Assembly (NCBI RefSeq): GCF_003337575.1
Contig: NZ_QPJM01000002.1
Span: 310,001 to 374,000, forward strand
Reading direction: 5' to 3'
Origin: Phyllobacterium bourgognense
Lineage (GTDB): Bacteria > Pseudomonadota > Alphaproteobacteria > Rhizobiales > Rhizobiaceae
DNA length: 64,000 nt
Both the position numbers and the translations under genes were made by a program. Shown here piece after piece: positions 19,819 through 28,127 of the stretch. Under the pieces are notes generated by a model. It was not told the origin of the DNA. It made no database searches and saw nothing but the letters and a program-made list of their open reading frames with translations. The stretch's first letter is position 1. Each line of letters opens with the position of its first letter.

Positions 19819-19959
19819 GAATATCTCCTGATCCTGTTTTGGGTCGTGCGGCGATCTTATGGGCCCTGTCTGAAAATTCCTAGTTGGCCCCATGCGTAAA
19901 CACTGTGCCGCTTAGAAGAAAATACTAATATTTGGCTGCAGCTGTAATAGCATTCCAGC

Positions 19960-20580
19960 TCAGGACGAGCGCCCGGCAATGGCGAGTGCGGCGCCCGCCA
20001 TAAAGGCTGCCGCCGTGCGGTTCAGCCGTTTCAGAGCCCTGGGCGAGGCGAGGAGTCCGCGCGCCTTCGCTGCGAGCGCAAGATAGGGCACCAGCACCAC
20101 GAGCAAAACCAAAACAGTCAGTGCAGCGAGGATCGAATAATCGGCGAGGGTGATCGCATGCAGGTCAACGAGAGTTGGTGTCAGGGCGATGTAGAAAAGC
20201 ATGGTCTTTGGATTGCCGAGTGTCACAGCCAAGCCGGCCACAATGCTGGAGACAGCACCGCCGCGGCTTTTCCTGGCCTCGATCTTTTCCGCCGATATCC
20301 CCGATGTCCAGAAACCCCAGGCAAGGTAGGCAAGATATCCGACGCCTGCCCATTTGATCACGAGGAAAACCGTGCCAAAAGTCTGTGCCACCATGGCAAG
20401 TCCTAGCACCACTGCTGTCAAATAGGTGAGGTCGCCCATGATCAACCCGAGCGACATGAACAGCGACGAGCGAAACCCCGAGCCGAGCGCCCGGGCAACA
20501 AGGGCAGTTACACCAGGTCCGGGAATAGCGGCGGCGATGGCAAGGGCACCAGAATAGGCAACAAAACCGGCAAGCGTCAT
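19960..20580 (-). CDS. LysE/RhtB-family amino acid exporter
   Basis: 206 aa with about six TM helices. N-terminal AAIPGPGVTALVARALGSG is the family motif, followed by SLGLIMGDLTYLTAVVLGLA and the mid-protein NPKTMLFYIALTPT signature. Exports amino acids or related compounds across the inner membrane; the substrate cannot be told from sequence. Single gene between cysK and mbfA. Confidence 0.88.
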   Translation of the reverse strand: MTLAGFVAYSGALAIAAAIPGPGVTALVARALGSGFRSSLFMSLGLIMGDLTYLTAVVLGLAMVAQTFGTVFLVIKWAGVGYLAYLAWGFWTSGISAEKIEARKSRGGAVSSIVAGLAVTLGNPKTMLFYIALTPTLVDLHAITLADYSILAALTVLVLLVVLVPYLALAAKARGLLASPRALKRLNRTAAAFMAGAALAIAGRSS

Positions 20581-20698
20581 GATCGTTCTCTATGAGTGGA
20601 GGTTGGCGGAAGCGGAAGATACTCCGAGGTCCGGCTGATGTCCATGGACGGTGAAAAGAACCCGATTACATCTTGAACACAGGGCTTTGAATCTATAG

Positions 20699-20715
20699 TT
20701 TAGAACTATTCTAAT
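20699..20715. promoter_or_regulatory. Irr-type iron control element (ICE) before mbfA
   Basis: TTTAGAA-CTA-TTCTAAT, matching the rhizobial ICE consensus TTTAGAA-N3-TTCTAAA in all but the last base. It sits 14 bp before the start codon, where Irr binding would block transcription when iron is low. Confidence 0.8.
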
Positions 20716-20728
20716 TTAGGATCACGCC

Positions 20729-21712
20729 ATGCTCAGCCGTTTTTTCGGTCATCGCCGCCACGCCCTGGAATCCCTTTCCGAACAGCAATTGCTGGCTCTG
20801 GCTATTTCGTCGGAAGAGGACGACGCGCGAATCTATCTCGCCTATGCGGATGGGCTGCGCGAGGATTTTCCACAAAGCGCCAAGGTTTTCGATGAAATGG
20901 CAGAAGAGGAAAATCGCCATCGCCAGGCGCTGATCGATCTGCACCAGGAGCGTTTCGGCAACCAGATACCACTCATCCGCAGGGAGCACGTGCGCGGCTA
21001 TCTCGAGCGCAAGCCCGACTGGCTGGTTCGTCCGCTCGGTATAGAGAAGGTGCGGGAAATGGCCGAGAAAATGGAGGAACAGGCCTACCGCTTTTATACC
21101 GAGGCATTGAAACTTGTGCGGGATGCCTCTACGCGCAAGCTCCTGGGCGACCTCGCCATCGCCGAGAAGGCGCATGAGTCACTCGCCCACCGGCTCGGTG
21201 TCCAGCACACGCCCGACGACGTGCAGGAAGTCGAGAAGCAGACCGAACGGCGACAGCTGATCCTGACCTATATCCAGCCAGGTCTTGCCGGCCTGATGGA
21301 TGGTTCCGTCTCAACGCTCGCGCCAATTTTTGCGGCTGCCTTCGCCACACAGGACACGTGGCAGACGTTTCTTGTCGGCCTGTCTGCTTCGCTTGGCGCC
21401 GGTATTTCGATGGGCTTCACCGAGGCCGCGCATGATGACGGAAAATTGTCCGGGCGTGGCTCGCCCTTGAAGCGCGGGCTCGCCAATGGCCTGATGACGG
21501 CGATCGGTGGCCTTGGCCACGCGCTGCCCTATCTCATCTCGGACTTTTGGACAGCTACGACAATCGCCGCGATTGTCGTTTTCATCGAACTCTGGGCCAT
21601 CGCCTATATCCAGCACCGCTTCATGGAGACGCCATTCTTCCGCGCCGCGATCCAGGTTGTTCTCGGCGGCGGGCTTGTGCTGGCGACAGGCATATTGATC
21701 GGTAACGCGTGA
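20729..21712 (+). CDS. mbfA: Membrane-bound ferritin A, iron exporter
   Basis: 327 aa. Residues 1-165 are a ferritin-like (erythrin-vacuolar) four-helix domain with the metal-site glutamates (ISSEEDDARIY, MAEEENRHRQ, MEEQAYRFY, IAEKAHES). Residues 170-327 are a VIT1/CCC1-like membrane domain with about five TM helices (LAGLMDGSVSTLAPIFAAAF, SLGAGISMGF and a final helix). This two-domain protein exports Fe(II) in Bradyrhizobium and Agrobacterium and protects against iron and peroxide stress. An ICE box directly upstream supports Irr control. Confidence 0.93.
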   Translation: MLSRFFGHRRHALESLSEQQLLALAISSEEDDARIYLAYADGLREDFPQSAKVFDEMAEEENRHRQALIDLHQERFGNQIPLIRREHVRGYLERKPDWLVRPLGIEKVREMAEKMEEQAYRFYTEALKLVRDASTRKLLGDLAIAEKAHESLAHRLGVQHTPDDVQEVEKQTERRQLILTYIQPGLAGLMDGSVSTLAPIFAAAFATQDTWQTFLVGLSASLGAGISMGFTEAAHDDGKLSGRGSPLKRGLANGLMTAIGGLGHALPYLISDFWTATTIAAIVVFIELWAIAYIQHRFMETPFFRAAIQVVLGGGLVLATGILIGNA

Positions 21713-21770
21713 TTCGGTTGCCATAGAAAATCCGCGCGAATCACCAACTTTTCGGGCGCCTTATTGAAGC

Positions 21771-21797
21771 AAAAAGGGCGAATTTTCGCCCTTTTCC
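21771..21797 (+). terminator. Terminator after mbfA
   Basis: AAAAAGGGCGAA-TTTTCGCCCTTTTCC stem-loop with a T-tract, 59 bp beyond the stop codon. Confidence 0.8.
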
Positions 21798-21960
21798 TGT
21801 TGCGAAAAGATCTTTTTGCCCAACTGGTTAAGGCTAATTTTCTATGAATTCATTTGATTTTAACCAACGCCGTTCAGGAGGCGTTCATCTTTATGCATTA
21901 AATTTTAGCTAATTGATCGCTATCGGCCTTGTCCGATATGCCAAAACCAAGAGACCAAAA

Positions 21961-22101
21961 ATGATGACCATGATTATCCAGCTACGCGATACGCTCCGCG
22001 TCGTGCGAGAATTCATTGCTCCGAGTTACCGGCCAGAGCGCCATTACATGCGTGGCCCCGGACCGGCCTGCGCCCAGCGCAATCACCGGGTTCAGGCGTG
22101 A
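21961..22101 (+). CDS. Possible 46-aa basic protein
   Basis: ATG ATG ACC at 21961 opens a 46-codon frame: a hydrophobic first stretch (MMTMIIQL) followed by an Arg-rich part (TLRVVREFIAPSYRPERHYMRG). The upstream purine tract AAGAGACC is a weak ribosome site. Its last 10 bases overlap the end of the convergent ABM gene. No family is recognised; it may be spurious. Confidence 0.3.
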   Translation: MMTMIIQLRDTLRVVREFIAPSYRPERHYMRGPGPACAQRNHRVQA

Positions 22102-22439
22102 TGGTACACTCGCGCATCAAGCGGAGCTTCATCACGGGCACGCAACCCATAATCACGTATGACGGACGCAATCCGCAGCCTGTAGTCGGCAAAGATCCCG
22201 GCGCGGCCGTCACGTTGAGCCAGGCGATGTTCCTCGGTCTGGCGCCAAGCCGCCACTGACGCTTCATCGCGCCAGAACGACAGGGAAAGATAGCGGTTCT
22301 CGTTGGCAAGGCTGCGAAACCGCTCCACGGAAATAAAGCCGTCCATCGTCTCCAGCAGCGGCTTCAGGTCCGCTGCCCGGTCGAAATAATCCTTGCCGCG
22401 GCCTTCCGCCGGCTCCACCTCGAAAATCACCGCAATCAC
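22092..22439 (-). CDS. Antibiotic biosynthesis monooxygenase (ABM)-domain protein
   Basis: 115 aa ferredoxin-like alpha/beta fold: VIFEVEPAEGRGKDYFDRAADL, then DGFISVERFRS and SLSFWRDEASVAAWR, the ABM signature strands and helix. The start is GTG overlapping the upstream stop (GTGA), so it is coupled to the NIPSNAP gene. Members are cofactor-free oxygenases or heme-binding proteins; the role here is unknown. Confidence 0.8.
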   Translation of the reverse strand: MIAVIFEVEPAEGRGKDYFDRAADLKPLLETMDGFISVERFRSLANENRYLSLSFWRDEASVAAWRQTEEHRLAQRDGRAGIFADYRLRIASVIRDYGLRARDEAPLDARVYHHA

Positions 22440-22765
22440 TTGAGCATTCCTCCATTCGTTCCTGTCACAAGGCGCAGGAATGCACGGTCCTCGCGCCGGA
22501 TAAAGCGCTTTTCCCTGGAAAATTCGTAGTTGGCCCGGCCCAACGGATCGGCCATAAGCCGCGCGCGATAGGCTTCGTACGCCGCCAGGTTCTCGATGTT
22601 GTAAACGCCGTAGGCCAGCGTGGCCGAGCCCTCATGCGGCGCATAATAGCCGATGAGATCTGCGCCGCAACGCGGTATCGCCTCGTTCCAGTTGCGCGCA
22701 TATTCCTCGAAAGCATCCTTCTGATAGGGATCGATTTCATATTTGATGAAACAGGTCATGGTCAT
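22436..22765 (-). CDS. NIPSNAP-family protein
   Basis: 109 aa. Starts MTCFIKYEIDPYQKDAFEEYARNW; the middle GYYAPHEGSATLAYGVYNIENLAAYEAYR and DPLGRANYEFSREKRFIRRE are characteristic of the NIPSNAP dimeric alpha/beta-barrel fold. ATG 22765 has GGAG at 8 bp; a GTG at 22774 is possible. First gene of a two-gene operon with the ABM protein, divergent from an ArsR-type regulator. Confidence 0.85.
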   Translation of the reverse strand: MTMTCFIKYEIDPYQKDAFEEYARNWNEAIPRCGADLIGYYAPHEGSATLAYGVYNIENLAAYEAYRARLMADPLGRANYEFSREKRFIRREDRAFLRLVTGTNGGMLK

Positions 22766-22896
22766 TTCGGTCACTCCGTTGCCTGTGGGTTGACCGCTTT
22801 TATAAGCAGCAATATCGCTTGATACTTCGATCGTTTTCGAAGCATCGTCATCTACGTTGGATCATTCTTGATCAGCCAACAAACACGGAAACCACC

Positions 22897-23589
22897 ATGT
22901 CGAACAATGCGAGATTTGCCGAAATAGCCGCGCTAGCGGGTGATCCCGGCCGCGCGAGCATGCTCAACGGGCTCATGGACGGCCGCGCGCTGACCGCATC
23001 GGAACTCGCACAGCTTGCCGGTATCACTGCGCAGACCGCCAGCAGCCATCTGACACGCATGACCGAGGCCGGCCTTCTCGCGGTGGAAAAGCAGGGCCGG
23101 CATCGTTATCACCGGCTGGCTTCGCCGGCCGTAGCCCAGATGATCGAGAGCATCATGCGGCTCGCCGCGCCGGAAGTCACAGCCAAGCCGCTGCGTACCG
23201 GCCCACGCGATGCGGCGCTCAGGGCAGGGCGCACCTGCTACGATCATCTCGCCGGGCGTCTCGGCGTTTCAATCACCGATGCGCTGATCGATGCCGGCCA
23301 TCTCGACCTCGGCCTCGATGCGGGCGAGGTGACGGATAGCGGGCTTTCGCTGTTCGCTCGCGCCGGCATCGATGTCGAAGCGTTGACCGCCAGGCGCAGC
23401 CGCATTCTGTGCCGGCCGTGCCTCGACTGGAGCGAGCGCCGCCCGCATCTTGCCGGCGCAATCGGCGCGGCGCTGTGCAGCCACTGCTTCAACAATGGCT
23501 GGATCAGGCGGCTGGAAGGAACCCGCGCGGTGTCGGTGACGCCGAATGGCCAGAGACAACTGCGCGAGACATTCGGCGTCAGTCTCTAA
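22897..23589 (+). CDS. ArsR-family winged-helix regulator with C-terminal cysteine pairs
   Basis: 230 aa. The N-terminal 80 residues form a winged helix (ASMLNGLMDGRALTASELAQLAG, then ITAQTASSHLTRM as recognition helix). The C-terminal half is an extra domain with two Cys pairs (CRPC and CSHC about 20 residues apart), a possible metal site. Start ATG 22897; upstream codons to 22819 are the promoter region. Divergent from NIPSNAP-ABM with an inverted repeat (CTTCGA/TCGAAG near 22828-22842) between them, so it probably controls that operon. Confidence 0.85.
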   Translation: MSNNARFAEIAALAGDPGRASMLNGLMDGRALTASELAQLAGITAQTASSHLTRMTEAGLLAVEKQGRHRYHRLASPAVAQMIESIMRLAAPEVTAKPLRTGPRDAALRAGRTCYDHLAGRLGVSITDALIDAGHLDLGLDAGEVTDSGLSLFARAGIDVEALTARRSRILCRPCLDWSERRPHLAGAIGAALCSHCFNNGWIRRLEGTRAVSVTPNGQRQLRETFGVSL

Positions 23590-24299
23590 ACATGCCGCGT
23601 GACGCCGCCATCGATCCGTATGTTCTGGCCGGTGATATAGCCAGCATCGTCTGACAGCAGGAACGCGGTTGTCTTGGCAATTTCCGCCATCGTTCCAAGC
23701 CGCTTCATGGGCACCTTGTCTTCGGTTCCGGGCTTGTGGTCGAGACTGTCGATGTAACCCGGCAGAAGTGCATTCATGCGGATATTATCGGCGGCATAGC
23801 GGTCAGAGTAGAGCTTCGTATAGGCGCCGACGGCCGCGCGATAGGCGCAAGAGACCGGGAAAACCAGGCTTGGCTCGAAGGAGGCGAACGTCGTGATGTT
23901 CACCCAGGCGCCCTTGCCCTGTTTCAGCATATGGGGCGTCACCAGCCGCGCCATGCGCACCACGCTAAGAACCATCAGGTCATTGCCGATAACCCATTTT
24001 TCATCCGTGATATCGAGAAGATCGCCCTTCGGCGGATGGCCGGTATGATTGACCACAGCATCGACGCGGCCATAGGCCCCGATGGTCTTTTCAACCAGCG
24101 CCTCCAGATCTTTTGCCTCGCCTGCTGAACCCTTGATGCCGACACCGCCAAGCTCGGCGGCAAGTTCGACCGCGCTGCCGGACGGCGACATCAGTCCGAG
24201 ACGATAGCCACGCTCGTGCAATTCGCGCGCGATGGCGGCACCCATGCCGCGTCCTCCACCGGTGATGATTGCAACTGGTGCTTGTGAGGTGTCGGTCAT
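23586..24299 (-). CDS. SDR-family protein lacking the catalytic lysine
   Basis: 237 aa Rossmann protein. The cofactor motif TGGGRGMG is at residues 13-20 and the C-terminal ITGQNIRIDGG is typical of classical SDRs. Ser140 and Tyr153 of the active site are present, but the YxxxK motif reads Y-R-A-A-V, so the general-base-lowering Lys is Val157; NAG is also changed (VNHTG). It may bind a nucleotide without classical dehydrogenase activity. Converges with the ArsR gene by a 4-bp overlap. Confidence 0.85.
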   Translation of the reverse strand: MTDTSQAPVAIITGGGRGMGAAIARELHERGYRLGLMSPSGSAVELAAELGGVGIKGSAGEAKDLEALVEKTIGAYGRVDAVVNHTGHPPKGDLLDITDEKWVIGNDLMVLSVVRMARLVTPHMLKQGKGAWVNITTFASFEPSLVFPVSCAYRAAVGAYTKLYSDRYAADNIRMNALLPGYIDSLDHKPGTEDKVPMKRLGTMAEIAKTTAFLLSDDAGYITGQNIRIDGGVTRHV

Positions 24300-24492
24300 G
24301 ATGCTCGCCTTTCAAGATTTCGAATGGTGCGGAGCATGTTTGATCGGAAGCTCCGGCGCAAACGAATTCAGCTGGCAGCGAGGCTCAAATATTTTGAACG
24401 AACTTCCAAAAATGAGTCAAAAGTCGAATTGAAATTGTTGAAATAATTGTGAGAAGTCATTGCTGGCCAACCAGCTTCCGAGGGACTTCATT

Positions 24493-24624
24493 ATGGATGA
24501 ACCGGCTACAAAGTCCGATCTTGTCGCTGCGATCAAGGCACAGACCTTATCGCTGACCTTGTATTTCGGTGCGATGATGTCTGTTGGTATTGGTCTTGTG
24601 GTGTTGATGTTGGCAGCGCGCTAG
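24493..24624 (+). CDS. 43-aa single-pass membrane protein (truncated DUF1640-like)
   Basis: ATG 24493 with GAGGGA about 9 bp upstream, stop TAG at 24622. Sequence begins MDEPATKSDLVAAIKAQTLS, a short amphipathic helix, followed by one TM helix (LYFGAMMSVGIGLVVLMLA). It resembles the end of CCDC90/DUF1640-type small proteins, like the one at 58011-58253, where the same TKSDL motif precedes a TM helix. Real by layout, but shorter than the family. Confidence 0.6.
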   Translation: MDEPATKSDLVAAIKAQTLSLTLYFGAMMSVGIGLVVLMLAAR

Positions 24625-24694
24625 TCCGAGCCGTCGTATGCGCTATGTTTGAGCGGAGGGATTCTTCCCCCGCTCACTCCATCTCCCCGCCGTA

Positions 24695-25669
24695 TCAATC
24701 CATTGTCACGCCGGTGCTCTTTACGACAGGCTCCCATTTCTGGATTTCTGCTTTGACGTGGGTCGCAAGTTCGTCTGGCGTTGAACCCACAATCGTTGCA
24801 CTGAAGTCGTTCATGCGCGAAACGACGGCAGTGTCTTTCAGCGCGGTGTTGGCGGCTTCGTTGAGGCGAGCCACAACCTCGGGTGGGGTCCCGGCAGGCG
24901 CAAACAATGCATTCCAGGTATATGTCTCATAGCCCGGCACGGCCTCAGCGACCGTTGGCACGTCGGGGAAGGAAGGAGCTCGATCCTTCGTCGTGACACC
25001 GAGGGCCTTAAGCGATCCGGCCTTTATGTGTGCCGAAGACGACGGCAAATTGTCGAACATGATCGACACCTGATTGCCAAGCAGATCGTTCAAAGCCGGT
25101 CCCGCGCCCTTGTATGGGATGTGTTCCATGGAGACCCCGGCCATGCTTTTGAAAAGTTCGCCGGATAAATGCAGCGGAGTGCCATTTCCGGACGAAGCAT
25201 AGGAATATTTGTCGGGGTTGTCCTTGAGCAGCTGAACGAGTTCCTTGACGCTGTTAACTGGCAGCTGCGGGTTGATAACCAGCACATTGGGTACCAATAC
25301 CAGAAGCGAAATCGGTGCAAAATCAGCGACGGGATCGTAGGGTTTCGCTTTCAGCATCAGCGGGTTCAACGCATGGGTTGCAACCGTCCCCATGAGGATG
25401 GTGTAACCGTCGGGCTCCGCTCTGGCCACTTGACCAGCTCCGAGGTTTCCGCCGGCACCCCCGACATTCTCGACGATTACCTGCTGTCCGAGCGTCTTTG
25501 ACATGTTTGCTGCGACGAGACGGGCAACGAGATCGGTCGAACCACCGGCCGCGAAAGGCACCACGAGCGTGACCGCGCGATCCGGGAATGTTTGTGCTGA
25601 AGCCGGTAGTGCCGATGCGATCGCCGAACCAATCGCCAAGCCTAAAACAACGCGTCTATTCAATGCCAC
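24695..25669 (-). CDS. Bug/TctC-family periplasmic substrate-binding protein
   Basis: 324 aa. Signal peptide to about residue 26 (ending ASALPASAQ), then FPDRAVTLVVPFAAGGSTDLVAR, the Bug signature, and GAGPALNDLLGNQVSIMFDN later on. Binds small carboxylates or similar ligands for a tripartite (TTT) transporter. Start GTG 25669 has GGGAGG at 7 bp; longer starts to 25777 add unrelated residues. No TctA/TctB membrane genes lie nearby, so this is an orphan binding protein. Confidence 0.88.
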   Translation of the reverse strand: MALNRRVVLGLAIGSAIASALPASAQTFPDRAVTLVVPFAAGGSTDLVARLVAANMSKTLGQQVIVENVGGAGGNLGAGQVARAEPDGYTILMGTVATHALNPLMLKAKPYDPVADFAPISLLVLVPNVLVINPQLPVNSVKELVQLLKDNPDKYSYASSGNGTPLHLSGELFKSMAGVSMEHIPYKGAGPALNDLLGNQVSIMFDNLPSSSAHIKAGSLKALGVTTKDRAPSFPDVPTVAEAVPGYETYTWNALFAPAGTPPEVVARLNEAANTALKDTAVVSRMNDFSATIVGSTPDELATHVKAEIQKWEPVVKSTGVTMD

Positions 25670-25953
25670 AGTATACCCTCCCGGTAAGTTCACATGATGT
25701 GGAATGGCCATCTCGAGAAGACATTCTCGATCGGACCATAAACTCAATGAGCTATAGGACGGTATTTCAGAATCCATGTCCAGACCAGGATTTTGCCTCA
25801 GCGCTCTTTTTGCAGCAAACCGGCGGCGAGATGCCGGAAAGCGTCGACAGCCTTTGCAAAGACAATGCGGGGATCGTCAGCCGCGGCAATCCAAAGCGAC
25901 GCATCCAGCACGTCTTCTCGCAACCACGGTCATCTCCTGTGAATACATACATG

Positions 25954-26011
25954 CCGTATGCCAATTGACATACGGTGCGTATGCCAATATATGGCTACAT
26001 ACGGGACGTAT
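25954..26011 (+). promoter_or_regulatory. Promoter with two overlapping operators before ridA-like gene
   Basis: CCGTATG-8 bp-CATACGG (25954-25975) overlaps the -35 hexamer TTGACA (25965-25970); -10 is TATATG (25988-25993) at 17 bp. A second inverted repeat ATACG-GGA-CGTAT (25999-26011) lies just downstream. Two related operators around one promoter suggest a TetR- or GntR-type repressor that is not encoded here. The rest of the 434-bp gap 25670-26103 has no supported gene. Confidence 0.6.
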
Positions 26012-26103
26012 ATCAATGATCGCCCCGGACAGTAAAGCGCAAGGGCTTTGAAACCGCACGAACGACTCATCCATCCCCGCCTTAATTCTAACAGGAACAA
26101 CCA

Positions 26104-26502
26104 ATGACAAAACGCGATGCCATTTTCCCTGCCGGCCGGCAGGCACTCTATGAGATCAATCGATATTCGGCGGCGATCCGCTCGGGCGACCTTCTGTTCG
26201 TCTCGGGGCAGGTTGGCAGCCGCGAGGACGGCTCGCCAGAACCGGTCTTCGAAAAGCAGGTGCAGCTTGCCTTCGACAATCTCGCCGCCGTGCTGAAGGC
26301 TGCTGGCTGCACGTTCGATGACGTGGTGGACGTGACCACTTTCCACACGGACCCTGCCACGCAGTTTGAGGCAGTCAACACAGTTCGCCTGAAGGTGATC
26401 GGTGAGCAACCCTACCCGAACTGGACTGCGGTGGGCGTGAACTGGTTGGCCGGCTTCGATTTTGAAATCAAGGTGATAGCGCGCATTCCTCAATCAACCT
26501 GA
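26104..26502 (+). CDS. RidA (YjgF/UK114)-family protein without the catalytic arginine
   Basis: 132 aa. Family pattern GDLLFVSGQVGSREDG, FDNLAAVLKAAGCTFDDVV and the C-terminal FEIKVIARIP fit the trimeric RidA fold. In the segment that carries the imine-binding Arg in true RidA (RSxxxV), the sequence is PNWTAVGV, so the deaminase residue is missing. It is likely a different Rid subgroup acting in a catabolic context. Under the operator-rich promoter at 25954. Confidence 0.8.
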   Translation: MTKRDAIFPAGRQALYEINRYSAAIRSGDLLFVSGQVGSREDGSPEPVFEKQVQLAFDNLAAVLKAAGCTFDDVVDVTTFHTDPATQFEAVNTVRLKVIGEQPYPNWTAVGVNWLAGFDFEIKVIARIPQST

Positions 26503-26757
26503 TCGGTTCGGCCATTCCACTTGATGACGGCCAACGGGCGGCCGTCATCGATGCAAGAGCCCGGATGTTACCGTTACGTACTTGCCCCTGACCATATCCG
26601 GACCGATCATTGTCAGCTTACGCCGCCCAGTCCTAGTTCAGCATCACGGCGTGCACTTTCGCAGGACCATATCCGCAGAGCACACGAGATGTTACGGGCG
26701 CAACGTTCCCCGTAGCAGCATGTCCTCTGTTTTTGGCCTGACCAATGGAGGACTACA

Positions 26758-28062
26758 ATGGCAGAAAATCCAGATCCGAGCAGGCGTGACGTCCTGCTGA
26801 CGGGCGGTTCATTACTCGCCATGTCAGCTATCGGCACAGGTGCCGCGAGCCTTGTTTCAGCTTCCACGGCGCAGGCGGCCGCAAATGAAGAAATCCGCCC
26901 GTTCAGCGTACAATTTTCGGACGAGCAACTTGCCGATCTGCGCAGGCGCGTTGCTGCAACGAAATGGCCGAGCAAGGAAATTGTCACCGATGCATCACAG
27001 GGCGTGCAGTTCGCGACGTTGCAGAAACTCGCACAATATTGGGCGACTGACTACGACTGGCGCAAGATGGAAGCGAAGCTCAATGCCTTGCCGCAATTCA
27101 AGACAAACATCGACGGGGTGGACATTCATTTCATCCACGTTCGATCGAAGAATCCCAATGCGCTTCCGGTGATTATCACGCATGGTTGGCCAGGCTCGAT
27201 TATCGAGCAGTTGAAGGTCATTGAGCCGCTCACCAATCCAACGGCCAACGGCGGTGAGGTCGAAGATTCGTTCGACGTCGTTATCCCATCGCTGCCGGGC
27301 TACGGCTTTTCAGGAGTGCCCACGGTTACCGGCTGGGATCCTATCCGTATCGCAAGCGCCTGGATCGTGCTCATGAAGCGCCTCGGCTACTCCCGTTATG
27401 TTGCACAGGGCGGCGATTGGGGGAACGCAGTTACCGAGCAGATGGCCGTGCAGACGCCTCCGGGCTTACTCGGCATCCACACCAACATGCCCGCCACTGT
27501 GCCCGACGATATTGCAAAGGCACTGAGTTCCGGCGACCCTCCGCCACCTGGCCTCTCAGCCGACGAGAAACATGCCTACGAGCAACTCGACTTTTTCTAC
27601 AAACACGGTCTGGCTTACGCGCAGGAGATGGGTAGCCGGCCGCAGACGCTATACGCGATCGAAGATTCACCCGTCGGTCTCGCCGCCTGGATGCTTGACC
27701 ACGACGCGGCCAGTTACGCACTCATCGCACGTGTCTTTGACGGTGTACCCGAGGGTCTTACACGAGAAGACATCGTCGACAACATCACGCTCTACTGGCT
27801 GACGAATACTGCGGTCTCTTCGGCCCGTCTTTATTGGGAAAGCAAGCTTCCCTTTTTCGCCCCGAAGCACCTCACCATACCGGTGGCCGTAAGCGCCTTT
27901 CCTGACGAGCTTTACCAGGCTCCGCGAAGTTGGGCCGAAAAGGCGTATCCGAAGCTCATCTTTTACGCCAAGCATGACAAAGGCGGGCACTTCGCGGCGT
28001 GGGAACAGCCGGCGTACATCACGGCCGACCTTAGGGCGGCTTTCAAGCCACTGCGCCAGTAG
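26758..28062 (+). CDS. Tat-exported epoxide hydrolase
   Basis: 434 aa. Twin-arginine signal ([11 protein letters not shown], cleavage near AQAA). Then the EHN N-terminal domain ([23 protein letters not shown]) and an alpha/beta hydrolase with HGWPGS oxyanion loop, nucleophile Asp220 in GGDWG and His411 in KGGHFAAWE. Matches the EphA/EH N-domain family, which opens epoxides via an ester intermediate, with LYWLTNT as the cap region. The 255-bp gap before it holds two ACCATATCCG copies of unknown meaning. Grouped with the VOC gene downstream. Confidence 0.88.
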   Translation: MAENPDPSRRDVLLTGGSLLAMSAIGTGAASLVSASTAQAAANEEIRPFSVQFSDEQLADLRRRVAATKWPSKEIVTDASQGVQFATLQKLAQYWATDYDWRKMEAKLNALPQFKTNIDGVDIHFIHVRSKNPNALPVIITHGWPGSIIEQLKVIEPLTNPTANGGEVEDSFDVVIPSLPGYGFSGVPTVTGWDPIRIASAWIVLMKRLGYSRYVAQGGDWGNAVTEQMAVQTPPGLLGIHTNMPATVPDDIAKALSSGDPPPPGLSADEKHAYEQLDFFYKHGLAYAQEMGSRPQTLYAIEDSPVGLAAWMLDHDAASYALIARVFDGVPEGLTREDIVDNITLYWLTNTAVSSARLYWESKLPFFAPKHLTIPVAVSAFPDELYQAPRSWAEKAYPKLIFYAKHDKGGHFAAWEQPAYITADLRAAFKPLRQ

Positions 28063-28127
28063 ATTTATAAAAAGCACTGCGCGAATTGCGCACCATCCTT
28101 TCAACAGGCATCGAGGAGGACCATGCC

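Noticed and set aside
21840-21912. AT-rich stretch after mbfA as a possible origin or att site
   Set aside because: No iterons, DnaA-box cluster or duplicated core could be seen.
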